This document shows, piece by piece, positions 9,737 through 16,832 of a stretch of 57,083 nucleotides of DNA (positions within the stretch are counted from its first letter, which is position 1; the number at the start of each line of letters is the position of its first letter). Source of the stretch: Meiothermus granaticius NBRC 107808. Lineage in GTDB: Bacteria; Deinococcota; Deinococci; Deinococcales; Thermaceae. The stretch is from positions 1-57,083 of the forward strand of contig NZ_QWLB01000023.1 of NCBI RefSeq assembly GCF_003574355.1, given 5' to 3'. A program made the translations under genes and the position numbers. The notes beneath the pieces were generated by a model, which made no database searches, was not told the origin of the DNA, and saw only the letters and a list, made by a program, of their open reading frames with translations.

Positions 9737-11221
9737 GTGAGCCGCGCCTCCCCCCGTATCCTGCGCAACACCTTGGTCGTGATGGCCGGAACCCTGGCCA
9801 GTCGCGTTCTGGGGCTGGTGCGCCAGCAATTTTTTGTCAATCTATTTCCTGACGCGCTCAAGGACGCGTTTACCGTAGCCTACCGGGTTCCCAACCTGTT
9901 TCGTGAGATTCTGGCTGAGGGCGCGGTGCAGAACGCTCTAATCCCGATCATCAAGGGGCTCTCCGAGGCGGAGGCCCGGGTTTTCTTGCGCCGCTTTGGG
10001 GCTTTGCTTTTGGGCTTGAATCTGCTGTTCATCGGACTGGGCTGGCTGCTGGCCCCCTGGATTGCCCACCTGCTCATTGACCGCTCGAGCTACCTCAACC
10101 AGCCTGAGCAGTTTGCCCAGGTGGTTTACCTGATTCGCCTGGTAATGCCGTTCCTGCTGGGGATCTCAATGGGAGCCCTGTTTACCGCGGTGTTGCAGGC
10201 GGAGGAGCGCTTCGGGGCCAGCAGTTTCGCCCCCATCATGTTCAACCTGGGCTCGATTGCCCTCTTTGTGTTGTGGCCGGGGAATCCAACCGCGCTGGGG
10301 CTTTCCGCAGCGGTGGGGGGATTGTTGCAGGCGCTGGTACAACTGCCCTATTTGCGGGGGTTCTGGCTGGAATGGAAGCCCCACCGGGCCTTCGGTGAGG
10401 CCCTGCGGCGGATGGGTCCCTTCACCTTTACCACTGGGTTGCGGCAAATCCTCAATCTGGTGCTGGTCAACGTGCTGACCCGGTACCCTGCCGGTGCGAC
10501 CAATGCCTTTTACAATGCCGAGGTGATCTACCTGATGGTGCTGGGCCTGCTCTCCACCTCTCCGGCCATGGCCCTCTATCCCCGCATGGCCGACCAACAG
10601 AACGACCCCGTTGCTCTAGGGAACCTGCTGCGGCGGGCCCTGGAGCGGGTGGTGGTGCTGATGGGGCTGGCGGGTGGGTTATTGGTGGCCCTGGCCCCTT
10701 GGCTTGTGGGAGCCCTTTACGCCTTCAGCGCCAACTTCACCCCAGAGAACCGCTTTTACAGCAGCCAGACCCTAACCGCAATGGGCTTTGCGGTGTTGCC
10801 CTGGGGCATCAACACCTTTTTGCTGCGGGGGTTTTATGCCTTGGGGGAGGTGGCTCGAGCGGTGCAGGTTTCAGTGGTGATCTTGGTGCTCAACGCGCTG
10901 GGGTATTGGTTGCTGCGAGACACCGGATTGTTCGCCCTCAACCTCTCGACCGCGGTGGCGGGGTTGGTGGGTCTGCTGATCTATGCCGCGCGGCTCGAGC
11001 GCTTGCAGGTGCTCTCTCTGCGCTGGCTTTTGGAGTTCAGCGGACGGGTGGTGCTGGCAGCACTCCCCAGCGCGGCGGTGGCCTATGGAGTGGCCCGATG
11101 GTTTGGCTTTCCGGGCTACTTCCTGCACAACCTGCCCCCGCTGATCGCAGGGGGGTTGATGGGGTTGGCCGCGTTTTTTGTGGCTGCGCGGTGGCTCAAG
11201 CTGCCTTTGCGGCTGCGCTAG
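9737..11221 (+). CDS. murJ: Lipid II flippase MurJ (MviN family)
   Basis: A 494-residue polytopic membrane protein with about 13-14 hydrophobic segments and the conserved MurJ opening (VMAGTLASRVLGLVRQ, then KDAFTVAYRVPNLFREILAEGA). MurJ moves lipid II across the inner membrane for peptidoglycan synthesis. The family-specific arginine and acidic residues in the first 60 positions are present. The GTG start follows a TAAGAT box by 9 nt. Length and motifs fit MurJ better than the related polysaccharide flippases. Confidence 0.92.
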   Translation: MSRASPRILRNTLVVMAGTLASRVLGLVRQQFFVNLFPDALKDAFTVAYRVPNLFREILAEGAVQNALIPIIKGLSEAEARVFLRRFGALLLGLNLLFIGLGWLLAPWIAHLLIDRSSYLNQPEQFAQVVYLIRLVMPFLLGISMGALFTAVLQAEERFGASSFAPIMFNLGSIALFVLWPGNPTALGLSAAVGGLLQALVQLPYLRGFWLEWKPHRAFGEALRRMGPFTFTTGLRQILNLVLVNVLTRYPAGATNAFYNAEVIYLMVLGLLSTSPAMALYPRMADQQNDPVALGNLLRRALERVVVLMGLAGGLLVALAPWLVGALYAFSANFTPENRFYSSQTLTAMGFAVLPWGINTFLLRGFYALGEVARAVQVSVVILVLNALGYWLLRDTGLFALNLSTAVAGLVGLLIYAARLERLQVLSLRWLLEFSGRVVLAALPSAAVAYGVARWFGFPGYFLHNLPPLIAGGLMGLAAFFVAARWLKLPLRLR

Positions 11222-11245
11222 TACGATATGAACGAGGATCCTATG

Positions 11246-11485
11246 ATGAACGAAGCGGAAAAGCTCGAGTGGTTTGAATTGCAATTGCGCCTCAAGACCA
11301 TTGAGGTGATGCTGGGGCCAAGGTACCGCGAGGCCCTGGCCCTAACCCTTGGAACCCTCTATACCCCGCAAAGGCTGGTGGCCATGGCCCAACGCCTGGG
11401 GGTTTCGCCCGAGGGGTTACACGGCCAGCTCGAGAAGATTCGGCTTGAGCTCAACACGGTAGAGCCGGGGTCTGAGGGGGGCTAA
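11246..11485 (+). CDS. Small conserved-looking protein, function unknown
   Basis: A 79-residue acidic soluble protein (MNEAEKLEWF...) that I do not recognise. It appears helical; the segment YTPQRLVAMAQRLGVSPEGL resembles a helix-turn-helix or SAM-like bundle, but this is only an impression. GAGGA lies 7 nt before ATG 11246; ATG codons at 11243 and 11228 are also in frame, the latter directly after a TACGAT box. The gene ends 3 nt before the convergent aspS2 stop codon. Codon use matches its neighbours. Confidence 0.6.
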   Translation: MNEAEKLEWFELQLRLKTIEVMLGPRYREALALTLGTLYTPQRLVAMAQRLGVSPEGLHGQLEKIRLELNTVEPGSEGG

Positions 11486-11488
11486 AGC

Positions 11489-12760
11489 TCAAGGGGTCAG
11501 GCGGTGGCGGTCGCGGGGGAAGGCCCGGGCGTAGCGCACATTGGGGAGCCCCAGCAGCTTTTGGGTTAGCCGCTCAGCCCCGATGGCAAAGCCGCCGTGG
11601 GGGGGCATGCCGAACTTGAATACCTCCAGGTAACCGGCGAAGTTGGCCGGATCGTTGCCTTTCTTCTCGAGCTGCTCCACCAGCATGCGGTGTTCGTGCA
11701 CCCGTTGCCCCCCTGAGGTGATCTCCAGGCCGCGAAACAGGAGATCGAAGCCGCGGGTACGCCCGTCCCCTTCCGGATAGGCATAAAACGGACGGGCAAC
11801 CTCGGGGTACTTGCTCACAAAAAGGAAATCCACCCCCCACCTCTCCTTGGCCCAGGCTCCTAGGGCCCGCTCCGCTTCTTCATTGAAGTCTTGGCCCACC
11901 GGCATCGAGAGTTCTTCCCGCAGGATGCGCCGAGCCTCGGCATGCTCGAGCCGCGGCATCTCGGTCAGATTGGGCCACTCCGCCCCCAGCAGCTCTAGCT
12001 CCGACGAGACGGACCTTCTGGCCTCCTCCAGCATGGCCCGCAGCAAGTTTTCCTCCAAGTCCATCACCTCGTTCTCGTCGCGGATAAACCCCATCTCCAC
12101 ATCCAGCGAAAGGTACTCGTTGAGGTGCCGGCTGGTCGCGTGTTGCTCTGCCCGAAACACCGGGGCGACCTCATAGACCCGCTCGTAGACCCCCACCATG
12201 ATCTGCTTGTAGAGCTGGGGGGATTGGGCCAGGTAAGCGCGTTGCTCGAAGTAGTCTATGGGGAAAAGGTTGCTGCCCCCCTCGGCCCCGGCGCTGACGA
12301 TCTTGGGGGTGAAGATCTCGGTGAAGCCTTGAGCGTCGAGGTACTGTCGGAAACCGCGCACCAGCGCTGCCTGAACCTTGAGCGTAGCTCGGGCTTTTTC
12401 TCCCCGCAAGCTCACGTAGCGGTACTCGAGCAGGGTCTCGGGGTTGGCCCGCCACTCCTCCTTAGGGATTTCAATCGGGGAGGGTTCCAGGGCTCTGGCT
12501 AAAAATTGCAATTCCTGCGCGAGCACCTCGAGGCCCCCTGGGGCTTTGGCGTTTTGCACCACCTGCCCTCGCACCTCCATGGCTGATTCGGCAATCGGTA
12601 AATCCACATCCTTCTCCACCACCAACTGGACGATGCCGCTGCGGTCGCGCAGCAGGGCGAACTGAATGCCCCCCAGATCGCGCTTCCAATGCAGCCAGCC
12701 CTGCAGGGTGACGGTCTTACCAACCATACCGGACAGCTCACTCACCAAGGTTCGTTCCAT
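11489..12760 (-). CDS. aspS: Aspartyl-tRNA synthetase, archaeal type, probably non-discriminating (AspRS2)
   Basis: A 423-residue class IIb synthetase. An N-terminal OB-fold anticodon domain (about 1-100) is joined directly to the catalytic domain, with motif 2 (FRAEQHATSRHLNEY) and motif 3 (GMPPHGGFAIGAERL). It lacks the GAD insertion of the bacterial 580-residue enzyme, so it matches Thermus/Deinococcus AspRS2. Discriminating archaeal enzymes have a Trp and a Lys in the OB fold; here the aligned positions appear to be His (WLHWKRDLGG) and Pro (KAPGGLEV), the pattern tied to charging both tRNA-Asp and tRNA-Asn. Asp-tRNA-Asn would then be amidated by GatCAB, which is not in the window. GAGGAG lies 7 nt before ATG 12760. 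Expression appears controlled by an attenuator upstream. Confidence 0.92.
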   Translation of the reverse strand: MERTLVSELSGMVGKTVTLQGWLHWKRDLGGIQFALLRDRSGIVQLVVEKDVDLPIAESAMEVRGQVVQNAKAPGGLEVLAQELQFLARALEPSPIEIPKEEWRANPETLLEYRYVSLRGEKARATLKVQAALVRGFRQYLDAQGFTEIFTPKIVSAGAEGGSNLFPIDYFEQRAYLAQSPQLYKQIMVGVYERVYEVAPVFRAEQHATSRHLNEYLSLDVEMGFIRDENEVMDLEENLLRAMLEEARRSVSSELELLGAEWPNLTEMPRLEHAEARRILREELSMPVGQDFNEEAERALGAWAKERWGVDFLFVSKYPEVARPFYAYPEGDGRTRGFDLLFRGLEITSGGQRVHEHRMLVEQLEKKGNDPANFAGYLEVFKFGMPPHGGFAIGAERLTQKLLGLPNVRYARAFPRDRHRLTP

Positions 12761-12780
12761 TGCTTGGCTCCTCTTCCACT

Positions 12781-12812
12781 AAAAAACCCCCGGTACAGCG
12801 AAGCACCGGGGG
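12781..12812 (-). terminator. Intrinsic terminator (attenuator) in the aspS2 leader
   Basis: On the reverse strand CCCCCGGT (12812-12805), a 10-nt loop and ACCGGGGG (12794-12787) form a perfect 8-bp stem followed by six T (12786-12781). It sits 20 nt upstream of the aspS2 start and downstream of its promoter, so it controls aspS2 read-through and does not end the preceding gene's transcript alone. Confidence 0.85.
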
Positions 12813-12827
12813 CGGATTTCCGACCCC
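12809..12827 (-). promoter_or_regulatory. Antiterminator hairpin competing with the aspS2 terminator
   Basis: GGGG (12827-12824), a bulged T, CGG (12822-12820), loop AAAT, CCG (12815-12813) and CCCC (12812-12809) make a 7-bp hairpin. It consumes four of the C residues that form the 5' arm of the terminator, so the two structures exclude each other. Its 5' arm starts one base after the stop codon of the leader peptide, where a terminating ribosome would mask it. Confidence 0.7.
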
Positions 12828-12828
12828 T

Positions 12829-12861
12829 TTAGCAATTGTCGTCGGCGCGGTATACCAACAT
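12829..12861 (-). CDS. aspS2 leader peptide with Asp-Asp-Asn codons
   Basis: A 10-codon open frame, MLVYRADDNC, followed by TAA. Its ATG lies 7 nt after a TAAACT box, so it would be read from the 5' end of a leaderless mRNA. Codons 7-9 are GAC GAC AAT (Asp-Asp-Asn), the amino acids whose tRNAs depend on the downstream non-discriminating AspRS. Scarce Asp-tRNA or Asn-tRNA would stall the ribosome before the stop codon, free the GGGG arm and favour antitermination; completed translation would mask that arm and favour termination. The ORF, promoter and hairpins are read directly; the mechanism is inferred by analogy with trp- and pheST-type attenuators. Confidence 0.75.
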   Translation of the reverse strand: MLVYRADDNC

Positions 12862-12868
12862 CTCGGGT

Positions 12869-12897
12869 AGTTTACGGGTCTGGTTCCCTCCGGTCAA
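12869..12897 (-). promoter_or_regulatory. Promoter of the aspS2 leader
   Basis: TTGACC (12897-12892), a 17-nt spacer and TAAACT (12874-12869) on the reverse strand, close to the housekeeping consensus. Transcription would start at or just before the leader-peptide ATG at 12861. Confidence 0.8.
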
Positions 12898-12958
12898 GCG
12901 CAGATGTATAGGGCTCGCGGATGGGCACCACCGGTGCTGCTTTGGCGGCGGCAGATGG

Positions 12959-13822
12959 CTACAAGCTCTTTGCGGCGAAGGTATTGCACTGGCGCATATC
13001 CCCGCTGCTGAACCCCCGCTCAAACCAGTTCACCCGCTGCTGCGAGGAGCCATGCGTGAAAGCGTCAGGTACTATGCGCCCGGTGGCCCGCTTTTGCAGG
13101 TAGTCATCCCCAATTTGGGCCGCGGTGCTAAGGGCGGATCGCACGTCTTGATCGTTGATCAGGCCGCGCTCTTGGGTGTAGTGGCCCCAAACCCCGGCGA
13201 AGCAGTCGGCTTGCAGCTCGAGCCGCACCGAGTACGCATTGGCGGTGGCCGAGTCGGAGCTTTGCATCTTGCGCTGTACCTGATCAGAGATGCCCAGAAG
13301 GTCCTGGATGTGATGCCCCACCTCGTGGGCGATGGCATAAGCCCGGGCAAAATCGGCATTGGGCCCGGCAGCGGCTTGGATTTGCCGGAAGAAGTTCATG
13401 TCCAGGTAAATTTTCTGGTCCCGTGGGCAGTAGAATGGCCCCATTGCGGTTTGGGCGAAGCCACAGGCGGAATCTACTCCGCCCTCAAACAGCACCAGCT
13501 TGGCCGGTTGGTACTGGGCCTTGAGCTGCTGCTGGAAAATCCGACTCCAGGTGTCTTCCGTATCCCCCAACACCGCTCTGGCAAACTGGGCGGTTTGGTC
13601 GTTGGGGTTTCCCGGCTGGCTCTGGGTTTGGGGCGACAGGGTTCCCCCGCTGCCGGAGAGCAGGCTCAGCACCTGGAGGGGGTTAAGACCAAAGACCAAG
13701 CTGCCAACGATGACCAGGATGATCCCACCGAGTCCCAGCCGAACTCCACCCCCCAACCCACCCAGGCCCCGCCCCCGTTGATCCTCTACGTTTTGGCTTT
13801 CGCGCATGTCCTCCCACTTCAT
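12959..13822 (-). CDS. Neutral zinc metallopeptidase, YpfJ family
   Basis: A 287-residue membrane-anchored protein of the putative neutral zinc metallopeptidase family (PF04228, YpfJ). The N-terminus is RGR/Gly-rich and precedes one membrane segment (GLGGIILVIVGSLVFGL). The zinc site is HEVGHHIQ, a HExxH motif, with the family segments CGFAQTAMGPFYCPRDQKIYLD before it and ELQADCFAGVWG after it. A strong ribosome-binding site (GGAGGTGGGG) precedes ATG 13822. Physiological substrates of this family are not established. The aspS2 promoter begins 62 nt after its stop codon. Confidence 0.88.
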   Translation of the reverse strand: MKWEDMRESQNVEDQRGRGLGGLGGGVRLGLGGIILVIVGSLVFGLNPLQVLSLLSGSGGTLSPQTQSQPGNPNDQTAQFARAVLGDTEDTWSRIFQQQLKAQYQPAKLVLFEGGVDSACGFAQTAMGPFYCPRDQKIYLDMNFFRQIQAAAGPNADFARAYAIAHEVGHHIQDLLGISDQVQRKMQSSDSATANAYSVRLELQADCFAGVWGHYTQERGLINDQDVRSALSTAAQIGDDYLQKRATGRIVPDAFTHGSSQQRVNWFERGFSSGDMRQCNTFAAKSL

Positions 13823-13937
13823 ACCCCACCTCCGTAATGCTCGGGTTTAACAGGAGTCTAAGCTATGTACCTGAGCGAGGTTGGGCCTGGGGTGGGCTCA
13901 GTCTCCGCGGGGCGATAATAATTTGAGCCTTGCGGCG

Positions 13938-13943
13938 TAAACT
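13938..13943 (+). promoter_or_regulatory. -10 box of a leaderless promoter
   Basis: TAAACT ends 6 nt before the GTG start at 13950. Confidence 0.6.
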
Positions 13944-13949
13944 CGAGCC

Positions 13950-14180
13950 GTGGATACCAAAGGCTGGGTACTGCGAGCGGTAGAGGCTCTGCGTTATGCA
14001 GGGGAGCAGGAAATCCTGCGCTGGCTGGATGAGGAAGGCGAGAGCCTCTCCAAAACCGAGCTTCGGCGGGCCTTGCAAAGCCTACTCGACCAGGGAAAGC
14101 TCGAGCTCAAGAACGACCTGTTCCGCCTCAAGCCCAAAGATGGGACAGGGAAGGCTTTTGATGACCTGTTCAAGGGTTGA
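13950..14180 (+). CDS. Small winged-helix-like protein, function unknown
   Basis: A 76-residue protein (MDTKGWVLRAVEALRY...) that I cannot assign to a named family. The pattern of three helices followed by ALQSLLDQGKLELKNDLFRLKP resembles a compact winged helix in which the last segment is the beta-hairpin wing, so DNA binding is possible. The GTG start lies 6 nt after a TAAACT box with no Shine-Dalgarno, which supports a leaderless mRNA. It stands just ahead of the arsR promoter but has its own promoter, so membership in the arsenic cassette is unproven. Confidence 0.65.
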   Translation: MDTKGWVLRAVEALRYAGEQEILRWLDEEGESLSKTELRRALQSLLDQGKLELKNDLFRLKPKDGTGKAFDDLFKG

Positions 14181-14192
14181 TCCTAAAATAGA

Positions 14193-14222
14193 TTGACACA
14201 TTTAGATAAATCAATATATATT
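14193..14222 (+). promoter_or_regulatory. arsR promoter with embedded operator
   Basis: TTGACA (14193-14198), an 18-nt spacer and TATATT (14217-14222), which ends 6 nt before GTG 14229. Between the boxes lies the inverted repeat ATTTA-GA-TAAAT (14200-14211), in an AT-rich stretch that stands out from the GC-rich surroundings. This is where an ArsR/SmtB dimer would be expected to bind for autorepression. Confidence 0.7.
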
Positions 14223-14228
14223 GGACCC

Positions 14229-14576
14229 GTGACCGTTCCCCTGGATTTCGAATTGGAGGTGGCGGCCAAGGTGTTCAAAGCCCTTGCCGACCCGGCCCGG
14301 CTCCGAATCCTGGTGCATCTGGCCCAAAACCGTCCTGATGGGGGGTGTTGTGGGTTGGCGGAGGCCGATTCGGTTTGCGCCTGTGACCTCGAGGCGGTCA
14401 CGGGGTTATCTCAACCCACAGTGAGCCACCACATGAGGAACTTGGTGGCGGCGCAACTGGTTCGGGCGGAGAAGCGGGGCCGATGGATGTACTACCACCT
14501 CGACCCTGAGGGCTTCGCATTGGCTCAAGCTTTCTTGGCAATTGGAGGCGAAAAGTGGATACCCAGAGTTTCTTGA
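14229..14576 (+). CDS. arsR: ArsR-family transcriptional repressor
   Basis: A 115-residue winged-helix repressor of the ArsR/SmtB family. The helix-turn-helix reads SQPTVSHHMRNLVAAQLV, and the preceding segment VCACDLE matches the ELCVCDL metal box, supplying a Cys pair for As(III)/Sb(III) or a soft metal. Extra cysteines occur at GGCCGL. The TTG at 14193 would extend the frame, but those bases are the -35 box, so GTG 14229 (6 nt after TATATT) is preferred. It overlaps the next gene by 22 nt and heads the operon arsR, DUF6428, arsN-like, MFS. Confidence 0.88.
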   Translation: MTVPLDFELEVAAKVFKALADPARLRILVHLAQNRPDGGCCGLAEADSVCACDLEAVTGLSQPTVSHHMRNLVAAQLVRAEKRGRWMYYHLDPEGFALAQAFLAIGGEKWIPRVS

Positions 14577-15055
14577 GTTTGATCGAGCTCCACCCTGGCC
14601 AGGCTTTGGTTTTCAAGTACGACAAAGGCAAAGCGGTTGCGCCGGGGTACCATGTCACCGAGATTATGAGCGTTCACTACCAGAGCGTGGACTGCGGGGG
14701 GCAGGCCAACGCTTGGCGCGAGACCGTGGTGCAGCTCCAGGGGCCGAGGGCTAAAGATAAGCCTGAGTACATGTCTACCGATAAATTCCTCAGCATTTAT
14801 CGGCGGGTGACTGCGGCGATTCCGGTGCGCCCGGAGGCGGAGCTGCGGCTGGAGTATGGGGATCGCGAGACCCCCGCGATGCACTACCACATTGGCCGCA
14901 TTGACCTCGAGGACAACGCGGTGGTTGTGCAACTGGTCCCTCCTGGGGTGACCTGCAAAGCTGCCGATCGTCGCGCGGCGAACGAAGGGTGTGCCTCGCC
15001 TCAGCAGGCCGCCCCGATACCGCTCGAGGTCCTTCCAGGGGGATGCTGTGATTAG
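14555..15055 (+). CDS. DUF6428 family protein of an arsenic-type operon
   Basis: A 166-residue soluble protein of the DUF6428 type, recognisable from VFKYDKGKAVAPGYHVTEI and VDCGGQANAWRETVVQL. The family is often found beside arsR in arsenic operons of Bacteroidetes and others, but its biochemical role is unknown to me. Visible Cys residues include one in the VDCGG motif, one in GVTCKAA and a terminal GGCCD, a plausible thiol site for As(III). GTG 14555 has GGAGG 6 nt upstream and overlaps arsR. The stop codon overlaps the start of the acetyltransferase, so the genes are translationally coupled. Confidence 0.78.
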   Translation: MDTQSFLSLIELHPGQALVFKYDKGKAVAPGYHVTEIMSVHYQSVDCGGQANAWRETVVQLQGPRAKDKPEYMSTDKFLSIYRRVTAAIPVRPEAELRLEYGDRETPAMHYHIGRIDLEDNAVVVQLVPPGVTCKAADRRAANEGCASPQQAAPIPLEVLPGGCCD

Positions 15056-15479
15056 TTTTTGCACCGCCACTTCTGCGGATTTGCCTGAAGTATTCCGGCT
15101 GCTACAGGCCTCTGGACTGCCCATCGCCGGGGTTCCTGAGCACATCCACGATTTCATCTTGGCCCTTGACGGCGAGCGGGTGGTGGCTTGTGCAGGTCTC
15201 GAGACCCACAGCGAGGCTGGGTTGCTGCGCTCGTTGGCTGTGGAGGCGGATTATCGGTCACAGGGTCTGGGCGGCAAGCTGACCCAGGGCATCCTCGAGT
15301 TGGCCGAGTCTCGGGGGCTTCACTCGGTCTCATTGCTCACCACCACCGCTCAGAATTACTTCTCCCGCTTTGGATTTGTGCCGGTTGAGCGCTCTGCGCT
15401 TCCTCCGGCGTTGGCGGCCTCCGAAGAGCTCAGGGGAGTCTGTTCTGAAAGGGCTGCGGCCATGACCTTGGCGCTGTGA
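15048..15479 (+). CDS. GNAT acetyltransferase, ArsN-like
   Basis: A 143-residue Gcn5-related N-acetyltransferase. The acetyl-CoA loop reads RSQGLGGKL after the strand LLRSLAV; the C-terminal part LLTTTAQNYFSRFGF...ERSALPPAL followed by CSERAAAMTL resembles ArsN proteins, some of which acetylate the organoarsenical antibiotic arsinothricin. The start is GTG 15048 (AGGGGG 5 nt upstream), which overlaps the DUF6428 stop by 8 nt; a longer frame from 14991 is unlikely. Position in an arsR-led operon supports the ArsN reading, but the substrate is inferred. Confidence 0.78.
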   Translation: MISFCTATSADLPEVFRLLQASGLPIAGVPEHIHDFILALDGERVVACAGLETHSEAGLLRSLAVEADYRSQGLGGKLTQGILELAESRGLHSVSLLTTTAQNYFSRFGFVPVERSALPPALAASEELRGVCSERAAAMTLAL

Positions 15480-15554
15480 GGATGGGGGTAGAGCCCCTCG
15501 AGGGGCCCTGAAAACCCCTGCTAGCGGAAAGCTGGCCTGATCGGAGGGCGGTCT

Positions 15555-16802
15555 TTGATCTCCAGTTCCCAACCCTCGGCCCCTTACTACGGCTGGCGCA
15601 TCGCCTGGACTTTGGCGTTCACCCAGACCCTGGGGTACGGGGTGCTCTACTACGGCTTTGCAGTTTTCATAAAGCCGATGGAGGCCGAATTCGGCTGGGG
15701 GCGTGCCGAGACCTCTGGGGCGTTCTCGCTGGCCCTGTTGGTCGCGGGGCTCGCAGCGATCCCGGTGGGGCGCTGGGTTGATCGCCGAGGGGCTCGAGCG
15801 CTGATGACCGCAGGGTCGGTACTGGGGGTGCTCACCCTGGTGGGTTGGTCGCAGATTCAGGGCTTGGCTGGGCTGTACCTGATGGCCTTCGGGCTGGGGT
15901 TGGCGATGGCGATGGGGCTTTACGAGGTGGCGTTTACGGTGATTGCGGTGTGGTTTCATCGAGAGCGTCCTCGAGCCATGCTCATCGTCACCTTGATAGC
16001 GGGGCTCGCCAGCACGATTTTCGTCCCGCTCGAGACCTGGCTGGTGGCTGCCCTTGGCTGGCGCCAGGCCCTGCAGGGCCTGGCGTTGATGCTGGCCTTG
16101 GGGGCGGTTCCCCTGCATGCGCTGGTCTTGCGTCGCCATCCCCAGGATGTGGGGATGGAGCCCGATGGCTTTTTACGCAATCCCCACCGCCCCGCGCCCT
16201 CCGGGCCCAACCTCAGCCCCAGGGTGGCCTTCCGGACCGCGGGGTTCTGGTGGTTGCTGGTAGCGGTGGCCGCTTCCCGTATCGCTGCGGGCGCTTTGGG
16301 GGCCCACTTGGTCCCGCTGCTGCTTGAGCGGGGCCTCACCCCTGGCCTCGCCGCCGCAGCGGCGGGCTCGGTGGGGTTGATGCAACTGGGCGGGCGCCTC
16401 TTCTTTACGCCGTTGACCTCGAGGGTCTCGCTGTCCCTCCTCTCCGCCCTGACCCTTGCCCTCCATGCCTTGGCCCCCTTGGTGCTGCTGATGGTTTCGG
16501 GGTTGGCTGGGGTGTGGGGGTTTGCTGCTTTGTTCGGCCTAAGCAACGGCGCCATTACATTGGTGAGATCTGCCCTCCTGGCTGAGAATTTCGGCCCACA
16601 AAACTATGGCCAGTTGAACGGGGTTATCGCTTTGGCCACCGCCTTCACCGGAGCCGCAGCCCCGCTTCTGGCGGGGCTGCTACACGGGGCTTTTGGGGGT
16701 TATGGCGTGGTTTTGGCCTTGCTGACCCTAACCACAGGGTTTTCGGCCTGGGCGGTGACCCAGGTGCGCCCCTCGGCGGGTGCGTCCCCTGCTCGGAACT
16801 AG
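15555..16802 (+). CDS. MFS transporter of the arsenic-type operon
   Basis: A 415-residue major facilitator with about 12 membrane segments. The loop between TM2 and TM3 reads GRWVDRRGAR, matching the MFS motif GxxxDRxGRR. The opening PYYGWRIAWTLAFTQTLGYG resembles OFA-like and related exporters. The TTG start has GGAGG about 8 nt upstream. It lies 75 nt behind the ArsN-like gene on the same strand, so export of an arsenical or its acetylated product is an attractive idea (compare ArsK and ArsJ, both MFS proteins), but the substrate cannot be told from sequence. Confidence 0.82.
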   Translation: MISSSQPSAPYYGWRIAWTLAFTQTLGYGVLYYGFAVFIKPMEAEFGWGRAETSGAFSLALLVAGLAAIPVGRWVDRRGARALMTAGSVLGVLTLVGWSQIQGLAGLYLMAFGLGLAMAMGLYEVAFTVIAVWFHRERPRAMLIVTLIAGLASTIFVPLETWLVAALGWRQALQGLALMLALGAVPLHALVLRRHPQDVGMEPDGFLRNPHRPAPSGPNLSPRVAFRTAGFWWLLVAVAASRIAAGALGAHLVPLLLERGLTPGLAAAAAGSVGLMQLGGRLFFTPLTSRVSLSLLSALTLALHALAPLVLLMVSGLAGVWGFAALFGLSNGAITLVRSALLAENFGPQNYGQLNGVIALATAFTGAAAPLLAGLLHGAFGGYGVVLALLTLTTGFSAWAVTQVRPSAGASPARN

Positions 16803-16832
16803 CCTGGGGCCTGGGGGAACCCCGAGAACCGC

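Noticed and set aside
12781-12870. T-box riboswitch for aspS2
   Set aside because: The leader is under 110 nt and lacks the T-box sequence and specifier stem; a short ORF with Asp/Asn codons explains the hairpins better.
14193-14228. Extended arsR start at TTG 14193
   Set aside because: These bases form the -35 box, operator and -10 box; GTG 14229 lies 6 nt after TATATT.
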